The notes beneath the pieces are model-generated. The model made no database searches. It was not told the DNA's origin and worked only from the letters and a program-made list of their open reading frames with translations. A DNA stretch of 10,213 bases from contig JBGVGI010000060.1 of the NCBI GenBank assembly GCA_045121595.1, positions 1 to 10,213 on the forward strand, given 5' to 3'. A program made the position numbers and the translations under genes. Origin of the DNA: Fumia sp045121595. GTDB lineage: Bacteria > Bacillota > Clostridia > Oscillospirales > Ruminococcaceae. This document shows, in pieces, positions 3,633 through 10,213 of this stretch. Positions within the stretch are counted from its first letter, which is position 1; every line of letters begins with the position of its first letter.

Positions 3633-6203
3633 ATGCGTGAGTTTGAAAAGTTTGAAAGAATAGGAACTACTCCTCACAGAAGTTATTATATTCCTTTTGC
3701 TCCAAACGACGTAGTAGGAACGAAACACGGTATTCCTGACAGAACCTCAAGTTCGCGTTTCACGTCGCTTGACGGTATGTGGCAGATAAAACAACATAAC
3801 CATGTCGAGGATTTTGACGTAAATGAAAGCCTCTCGGAATCAATACCTGTTCCCGCTTGTGTGCAAATGCACGGATATGACCATATCCAGTACCTTAACA
3901 CGCGTTATCCTTTTCCCGTAATGCTGCCGCACCTTCCATATGAAAATCCCTGTTGGCATTACCGCAGAACCTTTAACCTTAATAAAAAGGCGAATGAAAA
4001 ATATTATATCAACTTCGAAGGCGTTGACAGTGCGTTTTATCTGTATATTAACGGGCAGTTCAAGGGGTATTCGCAGATTTCCCACGCGACGAGTGAATTT
4101 GATATTACCGAGCTTTCGGTAAACGGCGAAAATACGATAGACGTACTCGTGTTGAAATGGTGTATATCCACATATCTTGAATGTCAGGATAAGTTTCGCT
4201 TTTCGGGTATATTCAGAAACGTATATATGCTCACCCGTCCGAAAAATCATATTACTGATTATAAAATTGAAACAACTATTTCGGGTGATGACGGTATTTT
4301 GACCTTTTATAATGAAAGTCAGGTTGATATAAAGGTAGTTATCAGCAGTAAATCAACCGTTGCACCGAAAGAAAGTTTAACAAAAATCACTGTACCGGAC
4401 GTGAAGCTGTGGAGCGCTGAGGAGCCTAATCTGTATGCGGTAGAGCTTCGTACAAGAACGGAAAAGATAATCGAAAACATTGGTTTCAGGGAAATAACGA
4501 TTGAAGGTCCCGTCTTCAAAATCAATGGCAGTGCAGTTAAACTTAAAGGTGTTAACAGACATGATTTTCACTGCGAGACCGCTGCAACGGTGAGTCTTGA
4601 GGACCTCGCAAAAGATATTCATCTTATGAAAGAATTAAACGTCAACGCGGTGAGAACTTCGCATTATCCTAATAGTCCGGAATTCTATCTGCTTTGTGAT
4701 AAGTTCGGAATTTACGTTATGGATGAAGCGGACCTTGAAATGCACGGTGCCTGCAGCCGTGACGGCGGATATGATATTGATTTGTGGAAAGAGTATGCTG
4801 AAAATGATTTCTTTTCGGCGGGTATAACCGACAGACATACGGCTTTAGTGGAAAGGGACAAAAATCGTCCGAGCGTTATTATCTGGTCTTTGGGTAACGA
4901 AAGCTCTTTCGGTAAAGCTTTTTTTGCGGGTGCAAACTATATTAAACGCCGTGATAATACAAGACCTGTACATTACGAAGGATTGCAGAATGCAGACGAA
5001 AGATATTATTATACCGAGCTTGTTGATATGGTAAGTATGATGTATCCGAGTTTTAATAAAATTCGTGAAGACGTCCTTGAAAATCCAAAGGAAACACGCC
5101 CGTTTGTCCTTTGTGAGTATACTCACGCAATGGGTAACAGTTGTGGGGATATTGCAGAATACTGGGAAATGATTTACAATAATGAGCAGATGATGGGCGG
5201 ATTTGTTTGGGAGTGGGCAGACCATGGAATCAAGACGGAATCAGGCTTTCTTTACGGCGGAGATTTCAAGGAACCTGAGCACGACGGAAATTTCTGTGCT
5301 GACGGACTTCTTACTCCCGACAGAAAAATAAAATCCAATGCTCTTGAGATGAAAGCTGTTTATGGTGGAAAAACAAGGTCGGAGGTGTGCCAGGTTGAAA
5401 TACCTAAAAGCACTTACAGTTTTTCTTCAAGCATTGACGTCGAAGTGAACGAACATACAGGAGAAATCACTTCAATCAAAGCTGACGGTAAAGAGGTATT
5501 GAGAACTCCGATGCATTTCAATATAATGCGGTATACGGACAATGACCGTGACCTTGTTCCTCACTGGATTGACAGATGCCGTCTCAACTCCTGCCGGACG
5601 CATATATTTTCTTGCGAAAAAACAGAAAACACTTGCAGTTTAAACGGTGTGCTTGCCGCTAACTGTATGATGCCAGCCGTGGAATTTAACCTTAAATACG
5701 AAGTAGCGGGAAATGAACTTATCATTGAAGTTGAATACACCTTATCTGATTATATCAAAAGCTTTCCGAGATTTGGCATTGAGTTCGGGGTTGATAAAGC
5801 ACACGGTAATTTTTCTTACGTCGGATACGGCCCTTGTGAAAGCTACGTAGACAAGCACATAGCTTGCGATTACGGATACTATGTAAGTACGGCTGAGGAA
5901 AACTATGACAGAAAATATATAAGACCTCAGGAATCGGGCAGCCATTACGCCTGTAAATATCTTTCGGTAAAAGATTTGTTCAAGGTGACTGCCGATATGC
6001 CGTTTTCCTGTTCCGTAAATCCGTTTACCACTGAACAGTTATGCAAAACCCTTCATTCTTTTGAACTTGAAGAAAATGATTTCGTTAACGTTTGTATCGA
6101 CCTTGCTATGCGTGGAGTAGGCTCAAAATCCTGCGGCCCCGATTTGCCGTCATACTATGAAATTCCCAAAACGCTTAAAAACACGTTCAGATTTACTTTT
6201 TAA
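3633..6203 (+). CDS. LacZ-like glycoside hydrolase family 2 enzyme (beta-galactosidase-type)
   Basis: An 856-aa cytoplasmic enzyme without signal peptide. Order of domains: sugar-binding jelly roll (about 40-205), Ig-like domain (206-295), TIM barrel (296-585), linker, and a LacZ domain 5 (about 650-856). The acid/base is Glu423 in SLGNESS and the nucleophile Glu495 in LCEYTHAMGNS. Glu369 and His371 (DLEMHG), His344, His498, Trp526 and Phe554 match LacZ Mg-site and active-site residues. By my hand alignment, LacZ Asn102 is Met97, Asp201 is Ile178 and Asn604 is Asp557; the last change is common in the family, the first two are not. Retaining cleavage of a beta-glycoside is expected, but galactose may not be the true substrate. 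It is shorter than E. coli LacZ (1023 aa). Start chosen for GAGAGGTG upstream; second gene of the operon. Confidence 0.92.
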   Translation: MREFEKFERIGTTPHRSYYIPFAPNDVVGTKHGIPDRTSSSRFTSLDGMWQIKQHNHVEDFDVNESLSESIPVPACVQMHGYDHIQYLNTRYPFPVMLPHLPYENPCWHYRRTFNLNKKANEKYYINFEGVDSAFYLYINGQFKGYSQISHATSEFDITELSVNGENTIDVLVLKWCISTYLECQDKFRFSGIFRNVYMLTRPKNHITDYKIETTISGDDGILTFYNESQVDIKVVISSKSTVAPKESLTKITVPDVKLWSAEEPNLYAVELRTRTEKIIENIGFREITIEGPVFKINGSAVKLKGVNRHDFHCETAATVSLEDLAKDIHLMKELNVNAVRTSHYPNSPEFYLLCDKFGIYVMDEADLEMHGACSRDGGYDIDLWKEYAENDFFSAGITDRHTALVERDKNRPSVIIWSLGNESSFGKAFFAGANYIKRRDNTRPVHYEGLQNADERYYYTELVDMVSMMYPSFNKIREDVLENPKETRPFVLCEYTHAMGNSCGDIAEYWEMIYNNEQMMGGFVWEWADHGIKTESGFLYGGDFKEPEHDGNFCADGLLTPDRKIKSNALEMKAVYGGKTRSEVCQVEIPKSTYSFSSSIDVEVNEHTGEITSIKADGKEVLRTPMHFNIMRYTDNDRDLVPHWIDRCRLNSCRTHIFSCEKTENTCSLNGVLAANCMMPAVEFNLKYEVAGNELIIEVEYTLSDYIKSFPRFGIEFGVDKAHGNFSYVGYGPCESYVDKHIACDYGYYVSTAEENYDRKYIRPQESGSHYACKYLSVKDLFKVTADMPFSCSVNPFTTEQLCKTLHSFELEENDFVNVCIDLAMRGVGSKSCGPDLPSYYEIPKTLKNTFRFTF

Positions 6204-6263
6204 ATTATGCGGTAAAGATTTATATAATTTTTTGAATTTAAAAATGTATTGAAAACTTTCTTA

Positions 6264-6304
6264 GCATTGGCGTGATTTTATGGACTCGAAGCGAGTGGTA
6301 TAAA
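6264..6304. repeat. Remnant of the hairpin-array element (right end only)
   Basis: Bases 6282-6304 are identical over 23 bp to 1136-1158, the right terminal hairpin (ACTCG/CGAGT) plus GGTATAAA. Further left, GCATTG and GATTTTAT recall the hairpin and linker that precede this end in the full copies, in decayed form. As in copy 2, the end touches a bidirectional terminator belonging to a minus-strand AraC-type gene. The stretch 6204-6263 before it is AT-rich and holds no gene. Confidence 0.8.
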
Positions 6305-6305
6305 T

Positions 6306-6339
6306 AAACCAACCGAGGTATTATAACCTCGGTTGGTTT
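6306..6339. terminator. Bidirectional terminator after the GH2 operon
   Basis: A 14-bp perfect stem, AAACCAACCGAGGT with its reverse complement, around a six-base ATTATA loop, followed by TTTT-C-TTTT on the plus strand. It ends the operon about 100 bp past the GH2 stop and also overlaps the stop codon of the AraC remnant on the other strand. Confidence 0.9.
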
Positions 6340-6487
6340 TCTTTTCTGTATTTTAATGGGGTTATGCCGTATGCTTTTTTGAATCGGGAATAAAAATAGC
6401 TTTCCGATGGGAAATTAATGTGCTCTATTATCTCTGAAACAGACATATTGCTGTTTGCAAGTAAAACTGCCGCTACATGAAGTGATA
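6321..6487 (-). pseudogene. C-terminal fragment of a second AraC-family regulator
   Basis: About 54 codons encode the last part of an AraC double HTH: LHVAAVLLANSNMSVSEI, then INFPSESYFYSRFKKAYGITPLKYRKE and stop. A whole gene would need about 230 more codons upstream, but the frame runs into an IS-type palindrome at 6489-6523 and similarity is lost near 6483-6487. No missing part is found before GH89. It lacks a start with RBS and the first HTH, so it should be non-functional. The fragment differs in sequence from the intact regulator at 1196-2047, so it is not a copy of it. It may once have controlled the neighbouring GH89 gene. Confidence 0.85.
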
Positions 6488-6488
6488 T

Positions 6489-6523
6489 AATGATGGTAGA
6501 CACAAAAAGTGTCTACCATCATT
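6489..6523. mobile_element. Perfect palindrome at the left end of an IS remnant
   Basis: ATGATGGTAGACAC pairs perfectly with its reverse complement around AAAAA, 15 bp of stem counting the outer A-T, and is followed by a T-run. It separates the broken AraC reading frame from the start of a transposase-like frame. It may mark the IS end and also act as a terminator shielding the transposase from outside transcription. IS family is inferred, probably IS3-like. Confidence 0.6.
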
Positions 6524-6600
6524 TTTTATGTTACAATAAAGAAAAGGAGATGAACGAAATGGGAAGGCCAAAGGGCGGAACAAATAATCATCATAATTCG

Positions 6601-6709
6601 CCCAAATCATTACTTGTTTTGCGAACTAATATGTTAAAAGCCTGTGGTATGCGACAGCATTACCACAGGCTTTTGCCTTTTATTTCATCAAAAAAGTTAA
6701 TGATTTGGG
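6601..6709. repeat. 109-bp unit with 12-bp terminal inverted repeats
   Basis: CCCAAATCATTA (6601-6612) and its exact reverse complement (6698-6709) enclose the strong hairpin at 6636-6674. The left repeat begins where transposase similarity ends. No target-site duplication is seen. It might be a small non-autonomous insertion or part of a larger dispersed repeat. Confidence 0.5.
6636..6674. terminator. Strong hairpin, likely terminator used by GH89 on the minus strand
   Basis: AAAAGCCTGTGGTA pairs with its reverse complement over 14 bp, and TGC/GCA continues the stem to a GACA loop after one bulged T. T-runs lie outside both arms. It is the first complete terminator after the GH89 stop, about 130 bp downstream of it. 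Confidence 0.75.
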
Positions 6710-6805
6710 TGTATACAGTTTTGTGACAATAAGGCAGAGCAAATATTCGCGAAAAACCGATTTCTCCCTAATTGAAGACGCCGAAAAGGTAACTCTTTTT
6801 TGTAT
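6710..6805. other. Intergenic DNA with half of a terminator next to GH89
   Basis: No gene is seen. Just past the GH89 stop the minus strand reads AAAAAAGAGTTACC, which looks like the first arm of a terminator of the same build as the one at 1157-1188, but the second arm (GGTAACTC on the minus strand) is missing. The rest has no recognisable feature. This may be the edge of a deletion or insertion. Confidence 0.35.
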
Positions 6806-9800
6806 TTATTTTAATGTTCCAATAAGTTCAATTTCCAACAGTTCGGGTTTTTCGTTCTTATCGGTACTGTTCATTGTCAGTCGGAACTTATGCATCTTTT
6901 CGGTGCAGGGGATAATAATCTGTCCCGGAAGATTTCCCGAAGCGTCTTCTTTACAGATACACCATTCTCCGTTGAAGAAAGTTTCCATCCTGTACGTTAC
7001 GGGAATACCTGATGCTACTAAAAACTTAAGACAAATGCGGATTTCTTCGACGTAAGCCGTTTTATCACCAAAATCATATTCAAACGTAAGAGGCCAGTCC
7101 GTCGGCAGACCTGTCCAACCTGTGGCGGTGTTGCCGTCTGTCAGGCGGTAAAGATCTTCTTTGCTTATATTGTTTGGTGTCAGGAGCTCTTTTCCAAGTA
7201 ACAGATTGCCTGTATCGGCAGACGCTTTTTTATCTGTTTTTTCGAGATTGGTAACAGTGTATAAATCGTATGCTTCCTTGCATAATGCCAATAAATCCTT
7301 GCTTGCATCACCTTTTGTTGGATATGAAAAACCTTCATCGGATTTTTGGTTTGCCCATTTCCAGTCTTCAAGGAACCATTCAAACTGTGCAGGAGGTGTG
7401 TTTTCTTCGAGAGCTTTTTTGTAGCTTTCAATCCACATATCCCAACGTTTCAAATAATAATCTTTGGTAATACCTGCTAAGGAACGGTAGGAATAATCCC
7501 TGAGTCCACCGTCATCTGCGGCTCTTTTTCCAGCCCACGTGGTGATCTGACATCGGGCATTCCATTCAAACATATCTCTTGTCCAGTCGTCAAGTGCGGA
7601 TGTCATATTTCTTGCTGATTCAATCCATCTGCCAACCTGGAAATAATCGTTTGTACTGAGAATATCGTTTTGTAACTTAATGAGGCTTAAAAAATGTGCG
7701 GAGTGTATTTTGAATTCTTCCGTATTCTTTGAATAATATGAATCCATCATATTTTTGTGGAACTGTATAGATGAATTGGATAAGACCTGACGGGCAATAT
7801 CGACCATATCGTAATGATAACAATCGCTGTTTTTAAACTTTTCATAGTTATCGATATAAATTTTGAATACTTTTTCAAGTGTTTTTACGTCATAGGTGAT
7901 ATTTCCTCTGCCCCACGAACTCGTTGACGTAAACCATTCGGTGGGTCTTGCATTGATGAGAGATTCTGCGACGTCGGGGGACTCATTACTGTATACCGAT
8001 TCAAGCAAAAGCTTCCATGCGTCTATGAGTTCTTCGTTGATATCGCCATAGCGTCTTTCAAGATACTGCGTTCCCCATTTTACAGGGTCAACGTTTTCTT
8101 TTGTCCATGCCGTGTCCCATAGCATTTCATAAATCATTGGACAGCGTCCCAGAGATTCCGACGTCATACCGAGCCCTGTCATATACTTATTGTTCTGACG
8201 GACAGACGGAATTTTTGAAACAGCGGGCACATTGGCTTCCATACCGAGTTTTCCGCCGAATTCGTGAAGCAGTCCCCAGACCCATGGGATCTCATTTTTT
8301 TCTGTAAGGTTTGTATTGGATTTAACCTCACTCATAATATCCAAAATCAGCATATTTTCTTTATGGGTAAGCCCTGCAAGTCTTGTGTCGTTAATGGACT
8401 CTGACCATTTCTGCAAAACCCACACACTGTCGGGGTTGTGTTCAAGCATTTTACTGTGTATGGTCTGAAACATCCTTGCCTGATCTATGCCATTGTCACG
8501 TCCGCCTTCCATAAATGGGTCGGCTGAAAAATAATTCGTTACGTTTCCGTAGATTTCTTTTTGAGCATTATAAAACGCATCTGCTACTTCTTTATATACG
8601 TCATGTGCTCCGTCTTCAACGTAAACACGCAGTGTATCGGGTCTTGTGAAGCAACACCATTCCCCCTGATGAATAACTTTGGCATCAGGATTTTTCTCTG
8701 TGAAGTCTGTAGGAACGGCACCATAATAACCACGTAATACTGGCTTTATTCCAAGCGTCTGCATACGGTCGTGAATTTTTCTGCCAAGCTCTACTCGATC
8801 TGCAAACCAGTTGTCGGGAAGAGGACCGCCAAAACCTGACATATTTCTGCATCCCCAGGTGTAATATGTGGGTGCGGGAATATACTCTTTCACTTCCTCA
8901 TCAGAATATCCGAACTGACTTAAAGTTCTGCGAAGAATTTCTTCCTGACCTACCATATGTAACATTAAATTAATACCGCACATAGCAGCCCAGTCAAGAC
9001 AAGCTTCGTATTTGTCCCATTCCCAAAACGCCATAGTATAGGAATGTGCACATACGTGAAATCCGTAACGAATATCATAAAGCGTTTCGTTGACAATTTT
9101 TTCGGGTACTTTCGGCAACTCATCAGGCATATTCATGTTGGAAACAAACAAGGGGTTGTAGTCTGTTTTACAGAAATAGCGCAGATAATAATGAAGTCCT
9201 GATGCCATTGAAACTCCGTTTGTACCGCGGATGACAATTTTGCCGTTTTTGCCATTTTCTATTTCATAGGTGTCGTGCTCTGATTTTATAAATTCAAAAT
9301 CAAAATATCCTTTATAGGATTCGCCCAAAACACGTCCGACCATATTATGCATTTCGCGAATTGTTTTTTCTTTCGCATAGACGGAATCGTTTTCGAATTT
9401 TTCCCATTCTTCTTTCCATTTGGTTTCGGAAAAATCCTGTACGCAGATTCCTTTTTGTTTTATATTTTCGTTATCTTTTAGTTTTCTTCCGAAGATTTTA
9501 AGCTTTGCAAGATTTCCCTGCATTCCGGTAGAATTATAGGACAGATTAATTCTGAGATATGCGGCTTTGACGGGTGATTCAAAAGTGAAATTATCACCTT
9601 TTTCCATATCAGGCAAGTTATCGTCATTTTTACTTGCGATTTTTTGATATAATTCTCCTGTTTCTGAGGCGTAAATCCCATAATGATTATACCCTTTATC
9701 AATCATATAAAGGGTAATGGAAGTAATCTCATAAACTCCTTTTAAGTCAATGTCCAAAAATCGCATATAGTCAAAATTCGAACTGGTTTCAGGCGTCTGA

Positions 9801-9913
9801 TAATACGTATCAAAGCTATCGTCAAGCACAAATGCAGCTTCGTGCCCTGAAGCGGACTTTCCTTTTAACTGCTCTGCCGACAGTGTAATTTCCAATGGCT
9901 CATTTATAATCAT
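6806..9913 (-). CDS. GH89 alpha-N-acetylglucosaminidase, two F5/8 type C modules, leaderless
   Basis: A 1035-aa enzyme related to human NAGLU and Clostridium perfringens AgnC/CpGH89, removing terminal alpha-linked GlcNAc with retention. Residues about 8-145 look like an F5/8 type C (CBM32-like) module. About 165-275 is the NAGLU N-domain, with GLHYYLRYFC. About 280-590 is the TIM barrel, with AHSYTMAFWEWDKYEACLDW, GINLMLHMVGQEE and GPLPDNW. About 595-865 is helical, and about 890-1035 is a second F5/8-like module. Glu469 (SADPFMEGG) and Glu586 (GLGMTSESL) align with NAGLU Glu316 and Glu446; their spacing of 117 is close to the 118 of CpGH89. There is no signal peptide, and an in-frame stop just upstream of the ATG rules out a missed leader, so it seems cytoplasmic. 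RBS is GAAAGGA, eight bases before ATG. It faces the GH2 operon tail to tail and has its own promoter. Confidence 0.93.
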   Translation of the reverse strand: MIINEPLEITLSAEQLKGKSASGHEAAFVLDDSFDTYYQTPETSSNFDYMRFLDIDLKGVYEITSITLYMIDKGYNHYGIYASETGELYQKIASKNDDNLPDMEKGDNFTFESPVKAAYLRINLSYNSTGMQGNLAKLKIFGRKLKDNENIKQKGICVQDFSETKWKEEWEKFENDSVYAKEKTIREMHNMVGRVLGESYKGYFDFEFIKSEHDTYEIENGKNGKIVIRGTNGVSMASGLHYYLRYFCKTDYNPLFVSNMNMPDELPKVPEKIVNETLYDIRYGFHVCAHSYTMAFWEWDKYEACLDWAAMCGINLMLHMVGQEEILRRTLSQFGYSDEEVKEYIPAPTYYTWGCRNMSGFGGPLPDNWFADRVELGRKIHDRMQTLGIKPVLRGYYGAVPTDFTEKNPDAKVIHQGEWCCFTRPDTLRVYVEDGAHDVYKEVADAFYNAQKEIYGNVTNYFSADPFMEGGRDNGIDQARMFQTIHSKMLEHNPDSVWVLQKWSESINDTRLAGLTHKENMLILDIMSEVKSNTNLTEKNEIPWVWGLLHEFGGKLGMEANVPAVSKIPSVRQNNKYMTGLGMTSESLGRCPMIYEMLWDTAWTKENVDPVKWGTQYLERRYGDINEELIDAWKLLLESVYSNESPDVAESLINARPTEWFTSTSSWGRGNITYDVKTLEKVFKIYIDNYEKFKNSDCYHYDMVDIARQVLSNSSIQFHKNMMDSYYSKNTEEFKIHSAHFLSLIKLQNDILSTNDYFQVGRWIESARNMTSALDDWTRDMFEWNARCQITTWAGKRAADDGGLRDYSYRSLAGITKDYYLKRWDMWIESYKKALEENTPPAQFEWFLEDWKWANQKSDEGFSYPTKGDASKDLLALCKEAYDLYTVTNLEKTDKKASADTGNLLLGKELLTPNNISKEDLYRLTDGNTATGWTGLPTDWPLTFEYDFGDKTAYVEEIRICLKFLVASGIPVTYRMETFFNGEWCICKEDASGNLPGQIIIPCTEKMHKFRLTMNSTDKNEKPELLEIELIGTLK

Positions 9914-9948
9914 AATAAAAATCCTTTCTTATATACGACTTTACATAG

Positions 9949-9977
9949 AATATATCATACGATTTTTGTAAATTCAA
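9949..9977 (-). promoter_or_regulatory. Likely promoter of the GH89 gene
   Basis: On the minus strand: -35 TTGAAT (9977-9972), 17-bp spacer, -10 TATATT (9954-9949). Predicted start near 9942, about 29 nt before the ATG. An ACGATTTT octamer (plus strand, 9959-9966) lies in the spacer, the same octamer as in the symporter promoter but in the opposite sense to transcription. Confidence 0.6.
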
Positions 9978-10213
9978 TTATTTTAATGCAGATTTTAAAC
10001 TTTGCTTTCGTTTTTTGAAAACGAGTTACGATTTTTTAAAAAATAATACACGGTATGCTGATAAAGGCTGAGCTTAGGCATAACCGACAAATCCGAACCC
10101 GTTTTTTACTTACTGTTTTCCGTTGTTTCTTTGTCAAAATCCGCGTGAATACACAAAGTATTCACTGTGGTTTTGCCTTAAAAACACCTGAAAAACAGTG
10201 TGTAAAAAATTCG
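9978..10213. other. AT-rich upstream DNA of GH89, no gene seen
   Basis: About 236 bases without a convincing ORF. It holds a hairpin at 10008-10024 (TCGTTTT/AAAACGA), a second ACGATTTT at 10028-10035, and a perfect palindrome ATTTTTTAAAAAAT at 10031-10044. The A/T-tracts could bend DNA. The stretch 10050-10140 shows no clear feature. Confidence 0.5.
10141..10170. terminator. Hairpin, possible terminator of a gene outside the window
   Basis: GTGAATAC pairs with GTATTCAC around ACAAA, and CCGC/GTGG extends the stem past one bulged T, giving 12 bp. TTTT follows on the plus strand, and a TTTT also follows shortly after the stem on the minus strand. The T-runs are short, so termination is uncertain. 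Confidence 0.4.

Larger units (their letters stand above)
6559..6726 (+). pseudogene. Truncated IS transposase, N-terminus only
   Basis: ATG with AAGGAG at 6544-6549 starts MGRPKGGTNNHHNSPK, a beginning I know from OrfA-type transposases of IS3-like elements. A second in-frame ATG at 6550 abuts the RBS and is less likely. After about 16 codons, near 6600-6606, similarity stops: the frame continues through an unrelated inverted-repeat structure to TGA at 6724. A normal OrfA would need about 100 or more codons with an HTH, so only the first 16 codons look original. The transposition function is gone. Together with the palindrome at 6489 it marks the event that broke the AraC gene. Confidence 0.6.

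Noticed and set aside
6705..7055. Plus-strand ORF of 116 codons
   Set aside because: Most of it is antisense to the end of the well-supported GH89 gene, and it has no RBS or recognisable domain.
7180..7431. Minus-strand ORF inside GH89 in another frame
   Set aside because: It overlaps GH89 fully on the same strand in a shifted frame; a shadow ORF rather than evidence of a frameshift, since the GH89 frame is continuous.

Overview
The window looks like Clostridia (Bacillota), most likely a gut Oscillospirales/Ruminococcaceae-type genome. Reasons: all four tRNA genes encode their CCA end, ribosome binding sites are strong AGGAG types, terminators are classic hairpin plus T-tract, codons are AT-leaning, and sugar utilisation genes sit under AraC-type control. 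The placement is inferred from style and gene families, not from a search.

Layout. (1) 1-665: the tail of a ribosomal RNA operon, with the 3' end of 23S, tRNA-Lys(CTT), tRNA-Glu(CTC), 5S, tRNA-Met(CAT), tRNA-Trp(CCA) and a terminator. Two tRNAs lie between 23S and 5S, and all four anticodons start with C. (2) 666-1154: a non-coding block made of short hairpins joined by ATGTAAT / ATTACATAC linkers. It is present twice as a 243-bp unit at an offset of 299 bp. The second unit also carries a copy of the last 20 nt of tRNA-Trp and of its terminator. (3) 1157-2047: a bidirectional terminator and an AraC-family regulator on the minus strand. (4) 2048-2223: a divergent control region with a good promoter each way and two sets of phased direct repeats. 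(5) 2224-6203: a two-gene operon of a GPH-family sugar:cation symporter and a LacZ-like GH2 glycosidase, whose catalytic glutamates are intact but some sugar-binding positions are altered. (6) 6204-6805: a scrap zone with a 23-bp exact copy of the right end of the hairpin element, a bidirectional terminator, the C-terminal stub of a second AraC regulator, the left end and first codons of an IS transposase, and a 109-bp inverted-repeat structure around another terminator. (7) 6806-9913 (minus): a 1035-aa GH89 alpha-N-acetylglucosaminidase with F5/8 type C (CBM32-like) modules at both ends and no signal peptide. (8) 9914-10213: its promoter and AT-rich upstream DNA with a hairpin.

How the genes may work together (inference): the AraC protein senses an imported sugar and activates the symporter/GH2 operon. 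The symporter brings in a small glycoside and the GH2 enzyme splits it in the cytoplasm. The leaderless GH89 would remove alpha-linked GlcNAc from the same kind of imported oligosaccharide, for example host mucin glycans ending in GlcNAc-alpha-1,4-Gal. GH89 is convergent and has its own promoter, so the link is by proximity only.

The most unusual item is the hairpin-array repeat family. No protein system of unknown type was seen.
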